Source: Eunapius fragilis
Taxonomy: Eukaryota > Porifera > Demospongiae > Spongillida > Spongillidae
Reading direction: 5' to 3'
DNA length: 64,000 nt
Assembly: GCA_963681505.1 (NCBI GenBank)
Contig: OY811977.1
Coordinates: forward strand, 3,386,352-3,450,351
The notes under the pieces are model-generated. The model was not told where the DNA came from, did not search any database, and saw only the letters and a program-made list of their open reading frames with translations. Of the stretch, positions 14,401-24,120 are shown piece after piece (within the stretch, counting starts at the first letter, position 1; each line of letters opens with the position of its first letter). The position numbers and the translations under genes are program-made.

Positions 14401-17400
14401 CAGAAACCATATCCTCATGCTACGATCAGTCGCACTAATATGACGATTTTTAAATTTTTGCTATTCCTAAGGAGGCTGGCTGTAAGCACACCGTTTAATC
14501 GTTGTATCTTTTATCACCAATACAGATGTTTCAGATCATCAAGTCACATTCTTGAAAGTTGCAAGAATCATATTAATACTGTTTGCAACCTTTTTCATAT
14601 TGTTTGAGGGTCTACAACTGACTATCCAGCTGCAATATTATATAACAGACTGGGAAAACTATTTCCAATTGTCCATAATGGTCGGAACAATTGCTTTTGT
14701 TTCCCAATTTGAAACAAAATGTGCATGTGAAGGTTCTACTATTTGGCAAATTGGCGCCTTGGTTGTTGCTGGAGCCTGGTTTAATCTGATTGTACTTCTG
14801 CGGTGTGTGCCTACTATTGGAGCTCCTATCAATCTTCTCTTCCTAATTGTGCACAACTATGTCAAGCTTGTGTACCTGCCTATACTACTAGTTGTGACCT
14901 TTGGCATCCCATTCTATATGCTCTTTGCACGTGATGAGGATAGTATAGTGAGTTGGCTCGCTTATTGAGACTAAAGCACAATACAAGCTAACCATGCACT
15001 CCCATTTTGCAGAGCAAAGTGGGCATACTGAAGGCCTTTTCAACACCAGCATGGGCCTTGTTGAGGACACTGGTTGGAACAACAGGAGACACAGGCTTTG
15101 ATACAACATTTGTGGAAGCTCCGCTACCATATGCCCCTGTGGGCATTATTCTCTTTATCATTTTCCTAATACTTGTGTTGGTGTTGTTCAACAACATGTT
15201 GGTAAGCAGCCGTCTTTAAAATTAATAATGATACTAAATTTATATCTTTGCCTTTCAGATTGGGCTTGCAATTGGTGACAACATCAAGTTGGTAGATGTT
15301 ATTAACCTGCAACGCCAGGTACTGAATTTACATGTACTAGTGTAATATGTATAGAGCATATAGACCCCTATCCCTTGCTGCACGGGTAGATTGGCAACTC
15401 ATTTGAGTTGTAATACAGTGACCACAAATGATTAGCCTTCATCCAAGACATAGCATAAATTATGCACCTAGATATCACTTTGTTCTAATGTGTTCAAACA
15501 CCAGTGTATTTAGAAGCTCAAAATTAATCATACTCAAAGATGAGCTATTATGCTATTTTGGCAATAATCAATAACTTAAACTATCTAAAGCAATAATTTC
15601 ATAATATAATTATCATTTTCAATTGCTGGTTTAAAATACTTGATCCACTTCAGATATTATATGGCACCTTCAATTAATATATTCGTTTCACAGAGGAAAA
15701 AAGCACCCCTGAAATTATATCCCCTCGGTCAATTTGTCATAGAAAATTGGCTCCCCCATGCACATTATCCTAGGATAATTGGCACCCCTTTGGTACAAAC
15801 GGCGCCCTCTACATGTCTAGGAGAAACAGCATCCCCCTGCAGATTATCCCATAGGAAAATTGGCATCCCTCACAACAACATAATTTTCAACCCATATCCT
15901 GGATCATTTTATGGTCCTTTTTTGCTGCCTCGCAATCGACCCCACATACTTGATAAGATACAAGTAAAGAAAAACATTCTATAACGAGAAAGTGGGTGGG
16001 ATATAGGAATTGGAAGTAAAGGTGGTGTAAAAAGGAAGGGAACAAGGTTTTGGGAAAAGAAAAATTACACAAAAATCCTATATTTAGCATGTGTAAATGT
16101 AACTGAACAAAAAGAAGTGCTAAATATAGGATTTTTGTCTCATTTTTCTTTTCCCAAAACATTGTTCCCTTCTTTTTTACACCACCTTTGCCTCCAATTC
16201 CTATCCCACCAAATTTCTCGTTAGAGAATGTTTTTCTTGTTTCCTCTATATTTTTAAAATTATTGTCGAGATACGAGCTTGAAAGAGGCAGAAGTATAAC
16301 AGCGGTGTGAGCTTCTAAGCGGCAGCGCTATGAACAGAATTCCAACAATATACGAGCTACAGACGCCCACTTTTTTCAGGATCTGTTCTGTAGCTGTCAC
16401 GAGCAGACGCCCGCTTTTTTTCCAGAATCAGCATTGTACTGAATGTGGGGGGACTCGAACTCGTCGTCTTGACTTTGGAGGTATTCCTCTCGTCGTTTAG
16501 CTCTCCTCTTTTGTTTACTGAAGGGATTTTGACTAAAACAACTTCGCTAGTTAAAAGTGGTGGACAAAACGGCGATCAAATGAAGCTGCATCAATTACGC
16601 CACCACCCTCTCCGCAAGTTCCAAGCAACCTATCAATATAAGGGATCAGAACATTAATACCCCAATCTCGACTCGGGCTGTAATCAATGCCATGATTGAT
16701 TGTTTTATCTTCAACTTCTTTTTCTCTTGGCTATCAACGAGAGATTTTGAAGTGTTATTACTGCCTGATTGATATTGTTTTTGATCTAAATAATCATCAA
16801 AGTGAATACCTGCAGCAACTATTATAGGAGCGGTTAATGGACAAATGCGCTGGGAACGTATTAACTTCATCCTCAATAGCATTAACTGGCCTAGCACAAG
16901 GTGTTCTATAGATACGGGCGACTCACTGTGCCTGGCAGACCCTGAAACAACTCGCATAGCACTCAGGGCTCTTAAAGTCGTGGAAGCAACTGAGCAAGGC
17001 GCTTTATAATAATCACGGGCAAAGGCAATGCAATCTGTTTAAAACCGTGTACAATTCGTGAATGTTGCCAAAAACCTGGATGATTGTAAAAATTTGAAGA
17101 AGCACAAGTTGTATTTGATGGTACTGGTGTTAATGTCACACAAGAAGGGAAGGGATATCTTGGAGCAACTCTTGGGACTAAAGCCTTCACTGAGAATTTT
17201 ATTGCAGAGAAAGTATTGGAATGGACTAAAGAGATTGAAGTGCTATCTATCTTTGCAGTTAGTCAACCTCATGCATCCTATGCATGTTATACTTATGGAC
17301 TATCCAGCAAGTGGACCTTTCTCTGCAGGACAATTCCCAATATAAGCGAACATCTTCGTCCCCTGGAGGAAGCCATCAGATATAAGTTTCTCCCTGCCAT

Positions 17401-20383
17401 AACTGGTCAATCTGCACTCAGTGATGTTGAGCGTGACCTACTAGCTCTACCATCTCGCCTAGGTGGCCTTGGTATAATCAACCCTGTAACTTCAAGTGAT
17501 ATTCAACACCTTACCTCTATCAACATATCCACTCCTCTTATGTCACTTATCCTTCAACAATCCACCACATACCCTATCTCCTGGCAGGAATCTCAAAGGG
17601 ATTGCAAGCGAAGAGCAATAAAACACAAGAGAGAACTTGAACAGAGCATAGTATTGGATTTGATAAATAAGCTACCTATTAGTTACCAAAAAGCCCTGCC
17701 CTTCATCAGTGAAAAAGGTGCATCGTGCTGGCTCACAGCCCTTCCACTATCAGAAGATGGCCATGCTCTGCATAAAGAGGCTTTCAGAGATGCCCTATGT
17801 CTTTGATATGGTTGGCCTCCACCACTTTTACCATCTCACTGTGTTTGTGGACACAACTTCACTGTCGAACATGCTATGAGTTGTCCAACTATAGGTTTCC
17901 CTTCAATCCGCCATAATGAAATAAGAGACTTAACAGCTAAGGTTCTCACAGAAACCTGCCACAATGTTGGGATCGAGCCACCACTACAGTCAATAAATGA
18001 TGAACATTTTCATCACAAAACAGCAAATTCTGAAAATGGTGCACGGCTAGATATTGCAGCTGACAATTTTTTGGGAAACGACAGACAACGGGCTTTCTTT
18101 GACATACGAGTATTCAACCCACATGCCCCATCTTATCGTAATAAGTCCCCAATGCAATGCTACAAGTTGAATGAGCAAGAGAAGAAGCGGGCGTATGAAG
18201 AGAGGGTAAGAGAAATTGAGCATGGCTCCTTTGCACCTCTTGTATTCTCTATCTCAGGAGGTATGGGACCAATAGCCACAACTGTATACAAAAGAATGGC
18301 CTCGCTCATAGCTGAAAAACAAAATCATCCATATAGCTCCACTCTATTTGGCTATGATGCAAGTTGAGTTTCTCCCTATTGGTTCTGAAATAATGTGCAT
18401 CAGAGGCTCAAGGTCCTCCTATCACAGACCAACAAACATGTTCAGTGAGGCCATTGACCTTTCCTACTCAGAAAGCAGGATCTCCAATTGAACTTTGAAA
18501 TCTTATCCGTCATTTACTTTTTATGTATACTTATCTGATCATTATTGTTATTATTATGGGAACGCTTTAATATAGCACTCCATATTACGTAATGATTACG
18601 TAATCAGTTCATGTTTTATTCATATATCCGATACCTGAAGATGCCCTTCCAGGAGATTCCAAAGTGATTTGAATAACTTGCGCTCTTTAAAACCACGGAG
18701 TTATACTCTCCCACGACAACGACGACGACGGAGGAGAAGAATTGGTCTGGGAACGAGATGCAAAAAAACCACGAGCTTTTTTGTTCTCTTAAAGTAAATA
18801 GATTGAAGACTGGAACACAACATTTAAATGACCGTCTTTGCCTTCTAGTTCGACAGCAACAATGAGCTAAACTGTCCGTTTCTTGGTACGCGAGTTACAA
18901 GCGGGTCGCATTTTTAAATGATTTCACAACCCGGGTCAATTCCTATATAGGAACGACTAACGTGGTTCCTGATTAGTGATTTCTACTCTCAGCACACACA
19001 AGTACCTCATAAGCTATGCAGGATTGAATAATAAACTGCAGAGTAAAAGTTAACAAGAATGACATAGATTTGGCGGCCATTTACGACGAATTTTGCCGGG
19101 CTTTTGCCGCGGTGAACGTGAACAATGAAATGAAGTGCCCTCCAATGAAATACTTATCGTGCACTATGGAGCCGCAAGAGATAATACAATTGTTAAACGA
19201 CGCAGAAGTGGAGGTGGAGGGAGGGCTGAAAGTGAACCGCAGCCACTGGAGGATAAAAGAGCCATCAGGGACTCATCGCTGGTTATGATATTATATGCCC
19301 GGTCTTATATTTTTCGTTTCATTGCATGTATTATTGCGCATTGGTATCACATTTTGTATCCGTACATCAAAGGAAAGGATCTGGATGGGTGAAGGGCGCT
19401 ACTTTTGTCACTGGCAACATTGATGCATGCTTGAAGCTTATTGTTTTGTTGTATATGAATCCTGCAGGAGTCAGCACAGACTACAAGTCCTGATGCCTAT
19501 ACTTGCATGTAATGCAGGTCCCTCTGTCGAAAGTGCTATAATAATGTACTGACCATATTATAATAGTTGGGTTTTTAAAGAACGGACATGCATAAAATGG
19601 GACAGTGTCCAGTAAAATTGCCCTTGTCATACTTTTCAGAACAAGCAAACGATTTTAAATTGAAATAAATGGCTAAGTATAAATTCATGCAGTGCCTTGT
19701 AACTTTATGATGGATATTCAATTTTTATATGTGTAAGGATTCTTTGCAGTTCACAGAAAATTTAAAAAATGAAGAAACTTCCCAGATTGATGGGGAGATA
19801 TCGGAGATATTTATATTGTGTCATTTCCAATTGCCCGACCTTAGGAGCAATTTAGCTATCAATCTGCTCCTACCATATGGGTCTATGAATGGCATCTGTA
19901 TATTGTACCTTTTTGTTCTGTAGTGGTACACATGATGAGCAATGTCGCTAGTGTACTAATTCATTACTACTATAACTCTGTGATATCCGCGTGTTTTAAG
20001 GAACTTGAATAACCAAGCTAGGTATTGTACAGAATTTTTTCTTGCCACCACAAGCACATTGGTCTAATTAGTGGATTGTATCAATTGTCAAAAAAGACAA
20101 GGTTGTGTGTGCCCTAATACATGCAAGTATAACTTGGTATCATTAGTATCTCATACCTGCTCTCTTACATTGTGCAATTAAACTGCAGGTCGAATTTATT
20201 ATTTATCACCAACAAGAAACCTACTTCTTTGTGAAAAAGAAACCCTTAAAGACCAAGTACAAACCTGAAGACTGTATGTATGAATATGAGGATGATAATG
20301 TAAATGAATCCTGTATTAGAAAGCTGAATGATGAGCTGCTTGAACAGCTCAGCGAAAGGATAGCAGCACATATAAGAATGTAG
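2362..20383 (+). CDS. TRPA-like cation channel gene, copy 1 (3' part, six exons)
   Basis: Six exons (2362-2539, 2596-2688, 14526-14947, 15013-15201, 15259-15318, 20189-20383) join with matching phases (1, 1, 0, 0, 0) and standard GT-AG sites into about 379 residues ending in TAG. Seen: a pre-S1 helix, six hydrophobic segments, a pore loop with GTTGDTG between S5 and S6, then an S6 exit NNMLIGLAIGDN like the TRPA motif NLLIGLAVGD, and a charged tail. The S4-S5 stretch (AWFNLIVLLRC, then a long linker helix) also matches the TRPA pattern. Known of the family: tetrameric non-selective cation channels of the plasma membrane with sensory roles. The N-terminal exons lie left of the window. Introns of 56, 65 and 57 bp contrast with 11.8 kb and 4.9 kb introns swollen by transposons. 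No stop interrupts any exon, so the gene looks intact. Subfamily assignment is from memory of motifs, not a search. Confidence 0.8.
2596..2688 (+). CDS. Channel copy 1 exon: S1-S2 extracellular loop
   Basis: 93 nt, phase 1 to phase 1, after a 56 bp intron ending in TATAG. It encodes 31 residues bounded by cysteines with three possible N-glycosylation sequons (NNT, NDT, NAT), as expected for an outward-facing loop. It differs from its twin 62967-63059 at nine bases, six of them amino-acid changing. Confidence 0.78.
2689..3325 (+). other. Intron segment conserved between the two channel copies
   Basis: From the donor at 2689, sequence matches the copy 2 intron (63060-63535) with indels, up to TGTGTGCCCAGAACAGATT. 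At about 2890-3077 it carries an extra block with a CCAACTTTCTCG end typical of the inverted-repeat element at 15976. No gene seen. Confidence 0.6.
3385..5365. repeat. Inverted-repeat pair, possible DNA transposon ends
   Basis: The left block 3390-3500 (GTGCAAATGATTTGTTATACGA and following) reappears reverse-complemented at about 5245-5362. The 1.75 kb between has no recognisable transposase. It holds the MITE at 3936 and otherwise AT-rich sequence without supported exons. Confidence 0.35.
3936..4096. mobile_element. 161 bp foldback MITE with TAA duplication
   Basis: The ends CACAGG and CCTGTG lead long inverted arms containing AAAGCGTCGAATCAT and ATGATTCGACGCTTT. The whole folds on itself around 4020. 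It is flanked on both sides by TAA, a 3 bp duplication of the TWA type used by PIF/Harbinger elements. Family assignment is inferred from this. Confidence 0.55.
5392..5519. repeat. (CA)n microsatellite
   Basis: About 128 bases of CA dinucleotides with a few CT/CG interruptions near the right end. Confidence 0.95.
5520..6480. other. No gene seen
   Basis: AT-rich intronic DNA. Around 5920-5950 is CTCTAATGAGAAAGTTGGTG, one end of the inverted-repeat family seen complete at 15976-16240. Confidence 0.5.
6490..6984 (+). mobile_element. LINE family B fragment (C-terminal nuclease region)
   Basis: In several frames the translation gives LHKGEFRDVFGLRYGWSLP, a CTCG...DHAM zinc-type motif and SRLDIRARGFWNRGQDVYFD. 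These match, in the same order, the better copy at 17086-18367. Frame changes separate the pieces, so it is an old fragment. It abuts family A sequence at about 6985. Confidence 0.6.
6985..10300 (+). mobile_element. LINE family A, long decayed copy
   Basis: Pieces in element order: a Ser/Gln-rich linker (6990-7300), a zinc motif CVVDGCPEQVAPSM (7384-7425) with FPGVVPSFWLL, LFICGQ and SSHKSKC following (to 7565), then an RT with fingers (8045-8190), motif A LKIDMRNAFNLVSRQALL (8549-8600), motif B GVQQGDPLGP (8707-8737) and motif C WYLDDGILAG (8819-8850). The thumb follows (9003-9600), then a restriction-like endonuclease with CTLCPDKALDKLGHHC and RSADILVSN...AAFDICVTS (9717-9975). There are stops and many frame changes, so it is not functional. 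Known: RLE-type LINEs nick the target and prime reverse transcription there. Confidence 0.75.
10190..10764 (+). repeat. Duplicated and snapped-back LINE 3' end
   Basis: The family A 3' end (SKSRALATLYG, 10188-10293) is repeated directly at 10530-10632 (SKSRTLATLYG), and a third, more diverged 3' end follows to 10764. Between the first two lies an inverted repeat centred near 10405. About 10263-10390 is reverse-complemented at about 10420-10525, including GGTATACTCAATGTTATACT and its complement. An (ATT)n run follows at 10809. Confidence 0.65.
10800..11220. other. AT-rich spacer with a small inverted-repeat element
   Basis: Starts with (ATT)n at 10809-10824. At about 10949-11127 the ends GGAACAGTGTCACCTTGTGA and GGTGATTCTACTGGACACTG form imperfect inverted termini. 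Similar ends occur near 19596 and 63600, suggesting a MITE family. No gene. Confidence 0.4.
11221..11605 (-). mobile_element. LINE family A, 5'-truncated copy (endonuclease end)
   Basis: The - strand reads GWDRGKPAALDITVISPLTP, then a degraded equivalent of the conserved C-terminal block, ending FLADIYGRLTITLVVRSIAR. This is the last ~125 residues of the family A protein. The RT is missing, as expected for target-primed insertion that stopped early. Confidence 0.65.
11659..11958 (-). mobile_element. LINE family A, 5'-truncated copy, second subfamily
   Basis: The - strand gives GKPAAFD, then SGSKAQATENMKHGSNDTTC and LYGRLNIMLIRANARALLSR. It resembles the copy at 47620-48270 more than its neighbours, so it belongs to another subfamily. 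It is broken by a frame change near the start. Confidence 0.55.
11985..12150 (+). mobile_element. LINE family A fragment (zinc motif of endonuclease)
   Basis: The + strand contains SCSHGGDVVIRHNRL and VDLCHRAHISVRVEV, matching SCRHGGDVVARHNHLRDI and HLSVRVEVGYGL of the 31.4 kb copy. Short, with an in-frame stop. Confidence 0.5.
12151..12310 (-). mobile_element. LINE family A fragment (extreme C-terminus)
   Basis: The - strand reads LSQLASRMGTRQNCPKSIAI then ALYGRLNLTLVRANIWAIR, the terminal block of the family A protein. It faces the + strand fragment to its left. Confidence 0.5.
12311..12984. other. No gene seen
   Basis: AT-rich DNA between LINE fragments. A 121-codon frame on the - strand (12571-12936) has no recognisable feature and is probably chance. 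Confidence 0.45.
12985..13474 (-). mobile_element. LINE family A, 5'-truncated copy
   Basis: The - strand gives ACHRVHFPVRIEMG, VEVWERGKPVAFEITVTSPL and CQELGWACAPIAVEIYSNWG, matching the endonuclease and C-terminal region. It is frame-shifted toward its end. Confidence 0.62.
13476..13960 (-). mobile_element. LINE family A, 5'-truncated copy
   Basis: The - strand gives a decayed GKPAAFDVTVSSPLCP region, then KCEELRRTRIPLAVKTFCNW and the end of the protein. It directly abuts the copy to its left in the same orientation, so the two are serial insertions. Confidence 0.6.
13961..14525 (+). other. End of the large intron of channel copy 1
   Basis: From about 14230, sequence again matches copy 2 (TATAACGCGGAACGTCTCTC in both) up to the acceptor at 14525. 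No exon needed here, since direct splicing of 2688 to 14526 keeps phase. Confidence 0.55.
14526..14947 (+). CDS. Channel copy 1 exon: S2 to S5
   Basis: 422 nt, entering in phase 1 after AATACAG and leaving in phase 0 at a GTGAGT donor. It holds S2 (ARIILILFATFFILFEGL), S3, S4 (IGALVVAGAWFNLIVLLR), the S4-S5 linker and S5 (PILLVVTFGIPFYMLFA). S4 carries a single arginine at its inner end, as in weakly voltage-sensitive TRP channels. The first 90 nt differ by one base from 63911-64000. Confidence 0.85.
15013..15201 (+). CDS. Channel copy 1 exon: pore loop and S6
   Basis: 189 nt, phase 0 at both ends, between TTTTGCAG and GTAAGC. It encodes FSTPAWALLRTLVGTTGDTG, the pore helix and filter, then S6. 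The GD pair sits where human TRPA1 has its GD filter. The 65 bp upstream intron is typical of this gene. Confidence 0.85.
15259..15318 (+). CDS. Channel copy 1 exon: post-S6 TRP-like helix
   Basis: 60 nt, phase 0 to phase 0, from CTTTCAG to GTACTG. The 20 residues IGLAIGDNIKLVDVINLQRQ continue S6 and match the TRPA pattern IGLAVGDI..V...A.LKR. They form the hinge between the gate and the cytoplasmic tail. Confidence 0.83.
15976..16240. mobile_element. 265 bp foldback MITE
   Basis: Left arm 15976-16085 (AAAAACATTCTATAACGAGA, then AAAATCCTATATTTAGCA) is reverse-complemented at 16128-16236 (TGCTAAATATAGGATTTT, then TTCTCGTTAGAGAATGTTTT). The loop is about 40 bases. Single ends of the family occur near 2915 and 5924. 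No transposase; superfamily unknown. Confidence 0.6.
16970..18367 (+). mobile_element. LINE family B, 3' half, nearly open
   Basis: From 17086 to 18367 one frame runs with a single TGA at 17804, where the family has Arg; a CGA to TGA change would explain it. Seen: RT thumb (GKGYLGATLGTKAFTENF, SQPHASYACYTYGLSSKW), LGGLGI, a zinc-type CVCGHNFTVEHAMSC (about 17838-17882), then a nuclease-like RLDIAADNF...AFFDIRVFNP and the tail VEHGSF-like IEHGSFAPLVFSISGG. Fingers and palm of the RT are missing: a 5'-truncated insertion. This protein type, RT plus C-terminal nuclease, is common in marine invertebrate genomes; the clade name I cannot fix. Confidence 0.7.
19070..19288 (+). other. Unexplained open frame, 72 codons
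   Basis: It begins MAAIYDEFCRAFAAVNVNNE and includes EPQEIIQLLNDAEVEVEGGL. Base composition is higher in GC than the surroundings and the peptide looks protein-like. No family recognised. It lies inside the last channel intron, and neither end has a clear splice partner. Possibly a relic exon or part of an insertion. Confidence 0.25.
20189..20383 (+). CDS. Channel copy 1 last exon: cytoplasmic tail and stop
   Basis: Acceptor AACTGCAG, phase 0, 64 residues then TAG. The start QVEFIIYHQQETYFFVKKK (Q from the previous exon) aligns in spacing with the TRPA tail MQVELHTSLEKK. An acidic segment (YEYEDDNVNE) and a final helix that could be a coiled coil follow. It is separated from the previous exon by 4.9 kb of intron holding LINE debris. 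I judge it the true last exon because the phase fits and a polyadenylation signal follows. Confidence 0.7.
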   Translation, partial: VEFIIYHQQETYFFVKKKPLKTKYKPEDCMYEYEDDNVNESCIRKLNDELLEQLSERIAAHIRM

Positions 20384-20438
20384 CTTCACAATGGAAGTTA
20401 GATTGTAAGCAACCTATGACAGTATGAATGAGATAGGT

Positions 20439-20444
20439 AATAAA
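20439..20444 (+). terminator. Polyadenylation signal of channel copy 1
   Basis: AATAAA lies 56 bases after the TAG of the last channel exon. Confidence 0.5.
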
Positions 20445-22042
20445 TGCGTCAGTTGTATATAGTGGTATTGAACACAAGTTTCCAAGTCAGTATGCATTTG
20501 TCTTATTATGCTACATGTATTTTGAATAATTGATTGATTATGTTTAGTATTCTTCGGCCAAAAAAAAACAATAACACATTCCATTCAGAAGCAATTAATG
20601 GCATCCAACTGCCAAGGTCAACAGTGCTAGTACTGTTGAGAATAAAAAACTGTAATGCTCAAAGAGGTGATGACAGCTCAAGAGAAGGAGTTCCTTGACA
20701 CATTTGTGGGACCAAATTGCATGTTTAAATCAAAGCTAGATAGATGTATAGGAGAATGACCTCCGATGAGAAAAACTATCGAGAGGAAATATTTTATGGC
20801 ATGATAAGAGCATGAAAAACTCTTGGACATCAGACCCAGTTTAGCAAAGTGACTACCATAATCCATGTAAGGGATATCAGCAGGTTTACATATTGCTTGA
20901 TTAATGAATTAATGAATTGCTGAAATGAATTGTTGAACTGGCTCAAGTAATTTCAGAATTCCAGACGTAAGTATTGTGGTTACACGTGAATCTTATAATA
21001 CATAAGGCAAGCCACATCTGTGCAATGGATGCCTTTCAAAGAAGGAAAGATAAGCCACGGTGGCAACACAAGATTTAGTAGCTAGTGTGTACATGTTTTA
21101 AGGTCTGAAGTCAAACACAAACCAAGATCTCATATAGATGGGAATGAAATTTGGGGAATACCAAAAAGTTAACAAGGCATTGGTATATCATTACAGTGGA
21201 ACCCTCTAATGTGGACTCCATTGGAACCCACTTCAAGGGTCCTGATTATTGAGATGTCCATTTTTTTTCAGGGGTTAGAACTTAATGATGGCAAGTTGAA
21301 CTTAAAGTGTTTGTGCAATATGTTAAATCAAGGGATGTTACATTTTCGGACAGGATGTGAACAGGATCGAACCATTGACAGGGCTCAGAGGAGTGCTCCA
21401 CTGTAGCATTGTGTTGAGCATCTTATAATTAGTATACACTTTTCTAAGAAGTGACTGCTTCTAGTTGAAATTGACTGCATGATAGATGTAGATTTTAATT
21501 TTATACTCATCTCTCTTGGCATGGATATACTCTGCAAGTACCACTTATATGTGGTCCTAAGGCCTATTTGGGACTTGTGCAGTTAGCGATGAGTGGAATT
21601 AATCTCTCAGACTTTCTTTTGGCATAACCATAACCATGCATTCAATCATTGACGTCTGCTAATTTTGGCATTATGACATATGCTTGCTATTAGGGGTAGT
21701 TTTTGTCTTGTGTAATACAAGGCAGTGTCCTGATTCCGGAATTTTGAGATGTCAACAATTCAGGAGTGTAAGATAGTACAATGTCAATTTAAGTCGTTTG
21801 GGAGCTGGATATAGTGCCCTTTTATCAAGGTGCCCTTATTTCAGGGAGTCCACACTTCAAATTGCACTGTAATGCACTTTTGCTATTGTCTGGTTTGCTG
21901 GATGATGCTTTGGTGTCTAACATTTGTAAGTAGCATCTACACATAGCTCTGGCTACATAAATATTTAGACTGAGGAAGAGTTGTCAAGGATATGTTCAAC
22001 TGAGTGCTAAGTGTAATCCAAGCACTATCTCTCACAAGGAAT

Positions 22043-22200
22043 CATTCATTAAGGAGGCAGAGGCTAGGATGGTCAGTTAATACTTCCCATGAAATTTACT
22101 TGTAACAGTTTGTCATATGGTGGACCAGAACATGAAAGGCTATAGGAAAAAGCTAAGGAGCAGGCATCCAGCTTCAGTCTTCAGCTGAAACAGCTATCCA
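22043..22200 (+). repeat. Direct repeat of 25197-25360
   Basis: Shared blocks in order: AAGGAGGCAGAGGC, TGTCAGTTA or GGTCAGTTA, ATTTTACTTGTA or ATTTACTTGTA, AAGCTAAGGAGCA and TCAGTCTTCAGCTGAA. The two copies sit on either side of the 24.6 kb palindrome. Confidence 0.6.
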
Positions 22201-22453
22201 TCGGGCGATACAGAAGGTTTCTTGTAGATCTGCATGCATGTGTGCATGTGGTATCGCCTTCTGTATAAAGAGTGTTTTATGTCTTGTCATTTGTTACAAA
22301 ATTAGAAGCGGGAGCCCTCACCTGATTTTCTCATTCATAGCAGTACATGTTGCTTGACACCTTAAGAGCTCAGAGCTACATTCTTTCTTTGCTTCCTGAA
22401 TTGGCTTATTCAGTTAGAACATCAACGCTGACAGGTCCATAACAAGCATGCGT

Positions 22454-22504
<51 letters not shown>
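22454..22504. repeat. (CA)n microsatellite
   Basis: About 25 CA units. Confidence 0.95.
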
Positions 22505-22508
<4 letters not shown>

Positions 22509-23671
22509 CACACGCATACACACTCGCACATGCACACACACAGTGACAGTGGATGTTAGCACAGGCCGGGACCATTAGAGTATTAGCACGGTGCCTATGG
22601 ATCTTGGACCTTGGCGGCAAAGGGTTATACTGGTACTGTACTGCCATTTCAGTGGTATGACTCACTGTGGATGGTTATATAGGTTATCTGTGATGACAAA
22701 TTAAAGTGTTGTGCAGTGCATCGTGTGTACATCTGTCCAATATGCCCCCCAGCAATTAGTACAAGCATGCATGCATGGGTGTGGCCTCTAGTAAGGCCAA
22801 TGGGACATCTCTACCCATACAGTGAAGGATATAACATTGCACAAATGCATGTATGGTTGTTTCAATAGGAAGTGAGCGAGGAAGGAGGGTCTTGTATACA
22901 AGCTAGACATTCTTCAAGCAAGGATTTGGGGGGGTGGGGTAGAAAGTTCATCTTTCATCTCACTGTATGCATATACAGTGTGTCCACGAAAGAACGCAGC
23001 ACTTTAAAATAAAACTAAGTATTGAAATTAATTCACTGCTTGATTTCTTTATCATACGTACATTGCATGCAGTGTTAACCAAATGCTAGTAATCCAATTG
23101 GAATTCGATTATTGTAAGTGGTTAAGTAATTGAATCAAAACCTCCATAAAAATATTTCAAGATTACGGTTAGAGAAAATTGTTATAAAACTACTAATAAG
23201 TAACGTAAGATATGAATATTCGTGGAACAGCACTGATTTCAAGTTACTAAGTTCATTGACATTAAAGACCATAAGTTGCTTTTAAGTTGAAGCTGTACGT
23301 TATAGGATAACCATTTATAATAACCACAGTATTAAATGAAGTAAAATCATCATTTAATAGATTATGTAACGGCAAGTTATTAAAACGTTAATTAAAATTG
23401 TAGTGGTCATTTAGCTTTTTCAAGTTTGTAATATCTCTCCATGATACAGCCGGGGAGACATTAAAAACATGTGCACCAACTTTCTTGCTTGCATTGGAGA
23501 GATAATGCAGGCCTACTCTGTATACAAGTGTTGTCTTTAGCTACTGAGTGTTAGTGCAACACGATAGAATGGAAGGAGTCCACTGTATATTAATAATACT
23601 TGTATGAGTGAGTGCAAGTGTATGCATATGTGTAGGTTATGCACCCATGTGTCAGCCTATGTGAATATGTT

Positions 23672-23674
23672 AGT

Positions 23675-23737
<63 letters not shown>
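23672..23737. repeat. (GT)n microsatellite
   Basis: About 33 GT units with one GA interruption near the start. Confidence 0.95.
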
Positions 23738-23738
<1 letters not shown>

Positions 23739-23789
23739 CTTATGGGTCCTGTCAGTGTTATTGATGTCCTAACTGTATAAAGCCATTCA

Positions 23790-24120
23790 GGAGGCAAAGA
23801 AAGTGTGCAGCTCCGAGCTGTTAAGGTGTCAAGCAACGTGTACTGCAATGAAGGAGAAGATCAGGTGTGTGCTTACCAGATGTACACACCTTTTGTTGTG
23901 ACTGCAGATGGGGCACTGGGTGTTGATGGAAAGGCATTCATGCACCTCCTATCAGAAAATATTGCTGCAACTTGGCATAAATCAAACAGTGAAGTGATGG
24001 GTTATGTGCGGGCAAGGCTGATGTTTGCTATCCTTCGTGCTACAAATTTGTGCATTCATGGGAGTCAGTGAAGTGGAGGAGAAGGATGGAGATAGAAGAC
24101 GGAGCAGGACTTCCATACAT
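23790..24120 (+). mobile_element. LINE fragment, 3' end of a third RT family
   Basis: The frame 23805-24071 encodes TPFVVTADGALGVDGKAFMH and YVRARLMFAILRATNLCIHG. After a one-base shift it continues VKWRRRRMEIEDGAGLP. This matches the terminal block (P.V...DG..G.EA..F, VRARL.F...RAT..C.RG.R.KWR, EDGA.L) familiar from RT-encoding elements in many animals. RT core absent. Confidence 0.55.

Larger units (their letters stand above)
15319..20188 (+). other. Large last intron of channel copy 1
   Basis: It holds an inverted-repeat element (15976-16240), a LINE family B copy (about 16970-18367), an unexplained open frame (19070-19288) and otherwise sequence with no supported exon. 16245-16965 and 18370-19065 show nothing recognisable. 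Confidence 0.5.
20450..23785. other. Intergenic DNA, no gene seen
   Basis: No supported exon on either strand. It contains CA and GT microsatellites (22454-22504, 23672-23737) and one copy of a dispersed repeat (22043-22200). Confidence 0.5.
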
